The notes beneath the pieces were generated by a model, which saw only the letters and a program-made list of their open reading frames with translations, was not told where the DNA came from and ran no database searches. Below, in pieces: positions 6,272 to 12,186 of a stretch of DNA of 17,660 bases (position 1 is its first letter; every line of letters begins with the position of its first letter). Position numbers and translations under genes: made by a program. The stretch is from Actinomycetes bacterium. Its GTDB lineage: Bacteria; Actinomycetota; Thermoleophilia; Gaiellales; Gaiellaceae. The stretch covers positions 1 to 17,660 of the forward strand of contig JANXXF010000196.1 in the NCBI GenBank assembly GCA_025350775.1. The letters are read 5' to 3'.

Positions 6272-7036
6272 ATGACCGGACGCGTGCAGGGCAAGTCGGC
6301 GCTCGTGACAGGGGCGGGCAGCGGGATCGGAAGGGCGACGGCCGTCGCGCTGGCGGCCGAGGGCGCGCGCGTCGTCGTGGCCGACGTCGACCTGGACGGC
6401 GGCGAGGAGACCTGCGCGCTGGTGCGCGCGGCGGGCGGCGAGGCGTTCGCGGTGCGCTGCGACGTAGCGCGCTCCGCCGACGTCGAGGCCGCCGTTGCGG
6501 CCACCGTCCGCGCGTACGGGCGGCTCGACTGCGCCGTCAACAACGCCGGCATCGAGGGCGTCCTCCTGCCCATCCACGAACTGCCCGAGGAGGACTGGCA
6601 GCGGACGATTGCCGTCAACCTGAGCGGCGTCTTCCTCTCGCTCAAGCACGAGCTTGCCGTGATGCTGTCGCAGGGCTCCGGCTCGATCGTCAACGTCGCC
6701 TCGGTGCTCGGGGTCGTCGCGTTCCCGAACGCCGCCGGCTACAACGCCGCCAAGCACGGCGTGATCGGGCTGACGAAGACGGCGGCGCTGGAAGCGTCAC
6801 CGCTGGGCGTGCGCGTCAACGCCGTGTGCCCCGGCTTCGTCGAGACGCCGATGGCCCGCCGTGGCCGCGCCATCGTGGGTGACGACGTCTACGAGGCGCT
6901 GGCCGGCCTGCACGCGCTGCGGCGCCTCGGCGAGGCCGACGAGATCGCCGAGGCGATCGTCTGGCTCTGCTCGGACGCCGCCTCGTTCGTCACGGGCTCG
7001 TCGCTGATGGCTGACGGCGGCTTCACCGCGCAGTAG
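6272..7036 (+). CDS. Short-chain dehydrogenase/reductase (classical SDR)
   Basis: A 254-residue classical SDR. The cofactor motif is T13-G-A-G16-S-G18-I-G20. D38 at the end of the second strand (V-V-V-A-D) points to NAD(H) rather than NADP(H). N-N-A-G follows at 90-93. The catalytic tetrad is N116, S144, Y157 and K161 (Y-N-A-A-K). The C-terminal D-G-G-F-T segment is typical of FabG-like and sugar/steroid dehydrogenases. The substrate cannot be read from sequence. The gene is followed after 9 bp by the PhzF-like gene, whose -10 box contains this gene's stop codon. Cytosolic, probably a tetramer as in the family. Confidence 0.95.
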   Translation: MTGRVQGKSALVTGAGSGIGRATAVALAAEGARVVVADVDLDGGEETCALVRAAGGEAFAVRCDVARSADVEAAVAATVRAYGRLDCAVNNAGIEGVLLPIHELPEEDWQRTIAVNLSGVFLSLKHELAVMLSQGSGSIVNVASVLGVVAFPNAAGYNAAKHGVIGLTKTAALEASPLGVRVNAVCPGFVETPMARRGRAIVGDDVYEALAGLHALRRLGEADEIAEAIVWLCSDAASFVTGSSLMADGGFTAQ

Positions 7037-7039
7037 GTT
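7034..7039 (+). promoter_or_regulatory. Internal -10 box overlapping the SDR stop codon
   Basis: TAGGTT contains the TAG stop of the SDR gene, followed by 6 nt and the GTG at 7046. It has the same arrangement as at 2518-2523. Confidence 0.4.
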
Positions 7040-7045
7040 GTCAGG

Positions 7046-7897
7046 GTGAAACGCTTCCGCTACACCATCACCGACGTCTTCACGACGCAGCCGCTGCAGG
7101 GCAACCAGCTTGCCGTCTTCACCGATGCGCGCGGCATCCCCGAGGCACTGCTGCAGCCGCTCGCCAAGGAGCTGGGCTTCTCGGAGACCGTCTTCGTCTA
7201 TCCGCCGAAGGCCGACGGCCACGTCTTCATCCGCATCTTCACGCCCGACGTCGAGCTCCCGTTCGCCGGGCACCCGATCCTGGGCACGGCATTCGTGCTG
7301 GGCGTCGCGCTGCAGGCGGTCGAGGTGCGCCTGGAGACCGGGATGGGCATCGTGCCGGTCGTCCTCGACCGCGACGGCGCCCGCGTGATCTTCGGCTGGA
7401 TGCGCCAGCCGATCCCCACGATCTCGCCGTTCACGGCCGAGGCCGAGACGCTCGCAGCGCTCGGCATCAAGCGCTCGGAGCTGCCCGTCGAGGTGTACGA
7501 CAACGGCATCGGGCACGTCTTCTTCGCGCTCGGCTCGGAGGCCGAGGTGGCGGCGCTGCGCCCCGACCTGGGGCGGCTGGCCGCACACGAGGCAACGCAC
7601 ATCGTGGGCGTCAACTGCTTCGCCGGCTCGGGCACGCAGTGGAAGCTACGCATGTTCGTGCCCGGCAAGGGCGTCGACGAGGATGCCGCCACCGGCTCCG
7701 CTGCCGGCCCGCTCGCACTGCACCTCAGCCGCCACGGCCGCATCCCGTTCGGCCAGGAGATCGAGATCAGCCAGGGCGCCGAGATCGGCCGGCCGTCGAC
7801 GCTCTACGCCCGGGCCGAGGGCAACGCCGGTGACGTCCAGGCAATCCAGGTCGGCGGCTCCGCCGTGATCGTCGCGCGCGGCGAGTTCCTGCTCTAG
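7046..7897 (+). CDS. PhzF-family epimerase/isomerase-like protein
   Basis: A 283-residue PhzF-like protein (diaminopimelate-epimerase fold, two similar halves). The catalytic-type glutamate is E47 in F-S-E-T-V-F-V. F-A-G-H-P at 73-77 and D-E-D-A-A-T-G-S-A at 211-219 form the second conserved patch. PhzF itself isomerises trans-2,3-dihydro-3-hydroxyanthranilate in phenazine synthesis, but most PhzF-like proteins, as here, stand outside phenazine clusters and have no known substrate. Start GTG at 7046, on the basis of the -10 spacing and the family's usual N-terminus. Probably co-transcribed with the SDR gene. Confidence 0.93.
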   Translation: MKRFRYTITDVFTTQPLQGNQLAVFTDARGIPEALLQPLAKELGFSETVFVYPPKADGHVFIRIFTPDVELPFAGHPILGTAFVLGVALQAVEVRLETGMGIVPVVLDRDGARVIFGWMRQPIPTISPFTAEAETLAALGIKRSELPVEVYDNGIGHVFFALGSEAEVAALRPDLGRLAAHEATHIVGVNCFAGSGTQWKLRMFVPGKGVDEDAATGSAAGPLALHLSRHGRIPFGQEIEISQGAEIGRPSTLYARAEGNAGDVQAIQVGGSAVIVARGEFLL

Positions 7898-7906
7898 AGC
7901 GAGCGC

Positions 7907-8329
7907 CTAGTCCGGCGGGCCCGCCGCCAGGTCCTCGTCGAAGAAGCCGAGCGCGATGATCTCGGGCAATTCGGGCGCCAGCAAGCGCCAGAAGCGGCCG
8001 CCGTCGCGCGAGAGGTAGAGCCGGGTCGGCGTGGCGTAGAGGACGACATCGGGGCTGTCGCCCGAGATCGCAACCGTCCGGCCGGCCGGCAGGCCGTACC
8101 CGGAGCCGCGCCAGGTGCGGCCGGCGTCGTGCGAGACGAGCAGCGGCGGCTTCGCTGCGACGAGCGCGACGACCGTGGAGCCGGCGGCCGCGGCAGCGAC
8201 GACACGCGGCAGCCCGGTCGCCGGCTCCGCCGCGGCGACCCAGCCGGCCGTTTCGTCCAGCAGCACCGCCTCCTCGGCGTCGAGGTCGACCTCGACATCA
8301 CCGAGCGCGGTGCGGCACCACGCCTTCAC
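7907..8329 (-). CDS. Small Asp-box (BNR repeat) protein
   Basis: A 140-residue protein starting at GTG 8329, which overlaps the TGA of the PfkB gene (GTGA). Two Asp-box motifs are visible: S66-H-D-A-G-R-T-W73 and S107-R-D-G-G-R-F-W114. These loops decorate beta-propellers in sialidases, photosystem II assembly factor YCF48 and sortilin. Two blades are too few for a full propeller, so it may oligomerise or be a shortened domain. No signal peptide or membrane span is seen, so it is probably cytosolic. The longer upstream open frame (to 8836) is only a shadow of the kinase gene. Function unknown; the coupling suggests it works with or is made alongside the kinase. Confidence 0.8.
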   Translation of the reverse strand: MKAWCRTALGDVEVDLDAEEAVLLDETAGWVAAAEPATGLPRVVAAAAAGSTVVALVAAKPPLLVSHDAGRTWRGSGYGLPAGRTVAISGDSPDVVLYATPTRLYLSRDGGRFWRLLAPELPEIIALGFFDEDLAAGPPD

Positions 8330-9144
8330 CCGGCGCGACCCGACAGCAGCCCGGCGACGACCGTGGAGGCACGTCGTGCCGCCGCCGCCGGCGACTGGCC
8401 GCTGCTGCGCGCCGCCAGGTACGAGACCGCGAACGCGTCGCCGGCGCCTGTCGGGTCGACGCTGCCGCGGAGCGGTGTGGCAGGCACGCGCTCGGCCCGG
8501 CCCTCGGCCACGAGCAGCGAGCCGCGCGAGCCGAGCGTGACGATCACCTCGCGGACGCCCAGCGCCATCAGCGCCGATGGCTCGAGCTCCTCGCCGACAA
8601 GCACGACCGCCTCCTCCTCCGAGAGCTTGAGGATCGCCACCGAGCGCAGGACGTCGGGGTCGTAGTCGTTGTCGAGGCGCAACGGGCCGAGCTCGGGGAC
8701 GCGCACGAGCCCCTGGCCGTCCAGCAGCAGGCGCCGGCCGCGGGCTAGCCGCTCGAGCGTCTCGGCGGGGAAGTCGGAGCGCAGCAGCGGCGCCACATGC
8801 ACCCACTCGACCCGGTCGAGCGCGCGGGCGACCCAACCGGCCGCCTCGTCGGTCGTCCAGGGATCGCCGATCACCTCGACACCCATCGTGCGCTCCTCAC
8901 CGGAGTAAGCGAACGAGAAGGTCGCGGTCGCGCGGCCGGCCATGCAGCGCACGGGCAGGCCGAGCGCGGCGACGCGCGGCAGCAGCTCGGGCCGGTCGGC
9001 CGCGCTGCACTTGCACGCGATCGCGCCGGGTCGCCCGAGCGCTCGCAGCGCCTGTGCAGCGTAGATCGGCCCGCCGCCCGGGCGCGGCGGCGCACCCGGA
9101 AACAGATCGCGAGCGAGATTGCCGATGACACCAACCGGCTTCAC
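8326..9144 (-). CDS. PfkB-family carbohydrate/nucleoside kinase
   Basis: A 272-residue ribokinase-like (PfkB) protein. The C-terminal signature D230-P-T-G-A-G-D236-A-F carries the catalytic base D236 and the anion hole. The N-terminal glycine pair (R-P-G-G-G-P-I-Y-A-A) matches the substrate-side motif, although the usual G-G-x-x-x-N asparagine is replaced. T-L-G-S-R-G-S-L at 203-210 is the usual element before the ATP site. It would phosphorylate a sugar or nucleoside hydroxyl with ATP; the substrate is not readable. At 272 residues it is on the short side. GTG start at 9144; GAGAAT 6 nt upstream may serve as a -10. The upstream metalloregulator gene ends only 45 bp away, so a shared transcript is possible. 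Confidence 0.9.
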   Translation of the reverse strand: MKPVGVIGNLARDLFPGAPPRPGGGPIYAAQALRALGRPGAIACKCSAADRPELLPRVAALGLPVRCMAGRATATFSFAYSGEERTMGVEVIGDPWTTDEAAGWVARALDRVEWVHVAPLLRSDFPAETLERLARGRRLLLDGQGLVRVPELGPLRLDNDYDPDVLRSVAILKLSEEEAVVLVGEELEPSALMALGVREVIVTLGSRGSLLVAEGRAERVPATPLRGSVDPTGAGDAFAVSYLAARSSGQSPAAAARRASTVVAGLLSGRAG

Positions 9145-9150
9145 AGTGTC

Positions 9151-9156
9151 ATTCTC
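9151..9156 (-). promoter_or_regulatory. Possible -10 box of the pfkB-like gene
   Basis: GAGAAT (minus strand; 4 of 6 matches to TATAAT) followed by 6 nt and the GTG at 9144. Weaker than the other boxes in the window. Confidence 0.25.
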
Positions 9157-9189
9157 GCGATCACGGGGCCGGCCGGGAAGGCAGACCCT

Positions 9190-9846
9190 CTAGGAGACGC
9201 CGATGCGGCCGGCCAGCTCACGCTCGATCGCGTGCTCGACGCCACCGGAGGCGACCATCAGCACGTCGTCAGCCGCCGCGCTCTCGCGCAACTCGACCTC
9301 GGAGCCGGGCAGCAGGTCGAGCCCGCTGAGCAGGCGCAAAGCGTCGGCGTCGTCGGGCACGCGGCGGATCGTCGCGCGCTCGCCCGGCCGCAGGGCGTCG
9401 AGGGCGCGCAGCGACGGCTGGTCGATACGCAGCTCCGCGTCCGGGATCGGGTCGCCGTGCGGATCGTGGGTGGGGAAGCCGAGCGCCGCGTCGATACGCG
9501 CCTCGAGCTCCTCGGAGAGGGCATGCTCGAGTCGGTCGGCCTCGGCGTGCACGTGCTCGATCGACATGCCGAGGGTCTGCATGAGGTAGAGCTCGAGCAG
9601 TCGGTGGTGGCGGACGATCTCGACGGCGATCTGCTCGCCGCCAGCGGTGAGCGTCGCGCCGCGGTACGGCTCGTGGACGACGAGCCCGAGCGCGGCGAGC
9701 TTCTTCAGCATCGACGTCACGGATGGCGCCGAGACGCCCATCCGCCGTGCGACCGCGTTGGTCGTCACGCGGTCGACTTCGCCCGCAAGCTTGTAGATCT
9801 CCTTGAGGTAGTCCTGGATCGCATCGGAGAGGAGCTCGGGGCGCAT
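9190..9846 (-). CDS. DtxR/MntR-family metal-dependent repressor
   Basis: A 218-residue metalloregulator with all three parts: winged helix (about 1-70, recognition helix near S-A-P-S-V-T-S-M-L-K-K-L), dimerisation and metal-binding domain (71-140), and a FeoA/SH3-like C-terminal domain (about 145-218). Metal ligands can be placed by the family pattern: H81, E85, H100, E107, H108. At the positions of DtxR M10 and C102 this protein has D12 and D104. An aspartate at the first position (as D8 of Bacillus MntR) favours manganese over iron. I chose ATG 9846 because TATCCT lies 8 nt upstream and the protein then begins in the usual family way; a start at 9876 would add ten residues that overlap the promoter. 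Divergent from the multicopper oxidase-ZIP operon, which it probably controls. Confidence 0.93.
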   Translation of the reverse strand: MRPELLSDAIQDYLKEIYKLAGEVDRVTTNAVARRMGVSAPSVTSMLKKLAALGLVVHEPYRGATLTAGGEQIAVEIVRHHRLLELYLMQTLGMSIEHVHAEADRLEHALSEELEARIDAALGFPTHDPHGDPIPDAELRIDQPSLRALDALRPGERATIRRVPDDADALRLLSGLDLLPGSEVELRESAAADDVLMVASGGVEHAIERELAGRIGVS

Positions 9847-9854
9847 GGGCTGGA

Positions 9855-9860
9855 AGGATA
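9855..9860 (-). promoter_or_regulatory. -10 box of the DtxR/MntR-type gene
   Basis: TATCCT on the minus strand, 8 nt before ATG 9846. No Shine-Dalgarno sequence is present. Confidence 0.45.
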
Positions 9861-9879
9861 GCCGACGCGAGATCACGTT

Positions 9880-9893
9880 TTAGACACGCCTAA
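9880..9893. promoter_or_regulatory. DtxR-type operator, TTAG-N6-CTAA
   Basis: TTAG ACACGC CTAA is a 14-bp interrupted palindrome in the 61-bp divergent intergenic region. It ends 2 bp before the -10 box of the oxidase gene. The outer TTAG/CTAA arms resemble the ends of DtxR/IdeR-type boxes. Binding by the adjacent regulator would block the oxidase promoter. Confidence 0.5.
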
Positions 9894-9895
9894 TG

Positions 9896-9901
9896 TATGC
9901 T
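9896..9901 (+). promoter_or_regulatory. -10 box for leaderless multicopper oxidase transcript
   Basis: TATGCT followed by 6 nt and GTG 9908. This decides the start: the ATG at 9893 would lie upstream of the -10 box and inside the operator. Confidence 0.55.
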
Positions 9902-9907
9902 GTCGGC

Positions 9908-10969
9908 GTGAAGCGCAAGCTCAGCAGGCGCCAGTTTCTCGTCAGGGCCGCGCCGCTGATGGTCGCAACGGCGCCGCTGGCTGGTCTCACGGGCGTCGGC
10001 GCGGCGGGCGCGCGCGCCGACAGCGAGCCCGGGAGCGCCGGCCATGACATGGGCGACATGAGCGCCCCGGCGACGGCAGCCGACGCCTCGACCGGGCACT
10101 GGTCGGCGTACCCCGGCCACGCCTCGATGATCGGGCCGAGCGTCCCCTCTCCCGCCGGGCCGCATGAGCACGACGAACTCCTGTTCCCGCCGGCCGCCCT
10201 CCCCCACCAGCCCGGCCGCGTCCGGGAGTACAACATCGTCGCCGTCGACCGTGACCTCGAGGTCGTCAACGGCGTCACCTTCTCGGCGTGGACGTACAAC
10301 GGCACGGTACCGGGGCCGATCATCCGCGCCACCGAGGACGACCTCCTGCGTGTGAACTTCCGCAACGCAGGCTCGCATCCCCACACGATCCACTTCCACG
10401 GCATCCACCCGGCAAACATGGATGGCGTCTTCCAGATCGTCGATCCCGGCGGCAGCTTCACGTACGAATTCCCAGCGAAGCCGTACGGCATGCACCTCTA
10501 CCACTGCCACTCGGCGCCACTCAAGAAGCACATCCACAAGGGCCTCTACGGCGCCTTCATCATCGACCCGCCCACGCCGCGCCCACCGGCGCACGAGCTC
10601 GTGATGGTGATGCACGGCTACGACACCGACGGTGACGGCGCCAACAACATCTACGCCGTCAACGGGCCTGCCTTCCTCTATGCGAAGTACCCGATCAAGG
10701 TGCGCCGCGGCGAGCTCGTCCGCATCTACCTCGCGAACCTCACCGAGTTCGACCTGATCAACTCGTTCCACCTGCACGGCGAGATGTTCCGCTACTACCC
10801 CACCGGGACGGGCAACACCTACGAGTACACCGACACCGTGATGCTCTGCCAGGGGCAGCGCGGGATTCTCGAGATCGAGTTCACGCACCCGGGGCTGTTC
10901 ATGTTTCACGCGCATGTGACGGAGTTCACCGAGCTCGGCTGGATGGGCTACTTCGACGTGAGCGAGTGA
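9908..10969 (+). CDS. Tat-exported two-domain multicopper oxidase
   Basis: A 353-residue secreted oxidase. The signal peptide has the twin-arginine motif S6-R-R-Q-F-L11 and an A-R-A cleavage site near 37. A Met/His-rich linker follows (H46-D-M-G-D-M, H64, H71, H86-E-H). Two cupredoxin domains give four H-x-H motifs: H162-F-H164, H199-C-H201, H288-L-H290 and H334-A-H336. These suffice for a trinuclear copper centre at subunit interfaces. The only type 1 copper cysteine is C200 in domain 1, with H208 and probably L213 as axial position. Domain 2 has A335 where the cysteine would be, so this is the 'type C' layout of two-domain oxidases, which normally form trimers. Likely activity: oxidation of metal ions (Fe2+, Mn2+, Cu+) or phenols with O2. 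It overlaps the ZIP gene by GTGA, which favours a metal substrate. Confidence 0.92.
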   Translation: MKRKLSRRQFLVRAAPLMVATAPLAGLTGVGAAGARADSEPGSAGHDMGDMSAPATAADASTGHWSAYPGHASMIGPSVPSPAGPHEHDELLFPPAALPHQPGRVREYNIVAVDRDLEVVNGVTFSAWTYNGTVPGPIIRATEDDLLRVNFRNAGSHPHTIHFHGIHPANMDGVFQIVDPGGSFTYEFPAKPYGMHLYHCHSAPLKKHIHKGLYGAFIIDPPTPRPPAHELVMVMHGYDTDGDGANNIYAVNGPAFLYAKYPIKVRRGELVRIYLANLTEFDLINSFHLHGEMFRYYPTGTGNTYEYTDTVMLCQGQRGILEIEFTHPGLFMFHAHVTEFTELGWMGYFDVSE

Positions 10970-12186
10970 GCGGGCAACGGCGCACCCTCTGGCGGCTGTG
11001 GGCGCTCGTCCCGCTGATCACGCTGGTCGCCGCCGTCTCGATCTTCGTCTCGGCGGGCGGCTCGCTCGTCGACCTCGTCGGGACGAACCCGCCGCCGGCC
11101 GACACCTTCGCCGTCCGCAGGGTCGAGTTCGCGGACGGCGAGATCCGGCTGCGCGTGACGAATCCGCAGCGCGAGCGGCTGACCGTCGCGCTGGTGACGG
11201 TGGACGACGCGATCGTGCCGTTCCGGCTCGACGGGCCGACGACGCTGCGGCGGCTCGGCTCCAGCACGATCGTGATCCCGTACCACTGGGTCGCGGACGA
11301 CCCGATCGCGTTCGGCATCACCTCGTCTACCGGCATCGAGACGGTGCACGCCGTCGCCGCTGCCGTCAAGACGTCGCGGCCGTCCGGGCGCAGCTTCCTC
11401 GGCTACGGGCTGATCGGCTTCCTCGTCGGCATCGTCCCGGTCGCGCTCGGCCTGGCCTGGCTGCCCTCGCTCCGCCATGCCAACGCGCGCTGGCTGGCGG
11501 CGTTCATGGCGCTCACCGGCGGACTGCTGACCTTCCTCGCCTTCGATGCGCTCGACGGGGCATTGAAGCTCCAGGCGGCGGTGCCGGCCGGCTTCGGCGG
11601 GGTCGGCCTCGTCGTGCTCGGCGTGGCGCTCAGCTACCTCGGCCTGACGTGGCTGTCGCACCGCCTGTCACGACGCGGCCAGGCGGGCGATGGCGGGCCG
11701 GAAGACGGGCCGGCGCAGGCGGGCGACGTGCTCTCCGGGCCGGCGCTCGCGCTGATGATCGCGATCGGCATCGGCATGCACAACCTCGGCGAAGGGCTCG
11801 CGATCGGGTCGTCGTTCGCGCTCGGCGAGCTGACGCTCGGCACGTTCCTGATCGTCGGCTTCATGGTGCACAACATCACCGAGGGGCTCGGCATCGCGAC
11901 CCCGATCGCGGAGGGCCGCCGTGTGGGGCCCGGCCGGCTCGTGACGCTGGCGCTGGTGGCAGGGGCGCCGGCCATCGCGGGCGCCTGGATCGGCGGCTTC
12001 CTCGCCAACGACATCCTCGGCGTCCTCTTCTTCTCGCTCGCCGTGGGCGCCGCGCTGCAGGTCGTGGTCGAGGTCGGGCGCTATCTGCGCCGGCGCGCAC
12101 CCGGTGGGCTCGGCTCCGGCTGGGTGGTCGGCGGGTTCCTCGCCGGCATCGTCGTCATGTGGACGACCGGGCTGATCGCCGGCTAG
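10966..12186 (+). CDS. ZIP-family metal transporter with extra extracytoplasmic domain
   Basis: A 406-residue membrane protein. The C-terminal 260 residues are a ZIP transporter: two metal-site motifs, H272-N-L-G-E276-G and H302-N-I-T-E306-G, lie in the two central spans, and a Gly/Asp-rich loop (238-255) precedes them as the usual variable loop. ZIP proteins move Zn2+, Mn2+ or Fe2+ into the cytosol. The unusual part is the N-terminus: a first span at about 12-32, then some 100 residues (45-135) of beta-rich sequence without cysteines that should face outside, then the ZIP core from about 143. The GTG start overlaps the oxidase TGA (GTGA), so both proteins are made together. The last codons converge on the CytX gene, with the two stop codons sharing CTAG. 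Confidence 0.92.
   Translation: MSGQRRTLWRLWALVPLITLVAAVSIFVSAGGSLVDLVGTNPPPADTFAVRRVEFADGEIRLRVTNPQRERLTVALVTVDDAIVPFRLDGPTTLRRLGSSTIVIPYHWVADDPIAFGITSSTGIETVHAVAAAVKTSRPSGRSFLGYGLIGFLVGIVPVALGLAWLPSLRHANARWLAAFMALTGGLLTFLAFDALDGALKLQAAVPAGFGGVGLVVLGVALSYLGLTWLSHRLSRRGQAGDGGPEDGPAQAGDVLSGPALALMIAIGIGMHNLGEGLAIGSSFALGELTLGTFLIVGFMVHNITEGLGIATPIAEGRRVGPGRLVTLALVAGAPAIAGAWIGGFLANDILGVLFFSLAVGAALQVVVEVGRYLRRRAPGGLGSGWVVGGFLAGIVVMWTTGLIAG

Noticed and set aside
8330..8836. N-terminal extension of the Asp-box protein
   Set aside because: Low-complexity Arg/Ala/Gly-rich out-of-frame reading of the PfkB gene; the GTG at 8329 with 4-bp overlap explains the real start.
9893..9907. Upstream ATG start for the multicopper oxidase
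   Set aside because: It lies in the operator and before the -10 box; GTG 9908 gives a standard Tat signal peptide and leaderless spacing.
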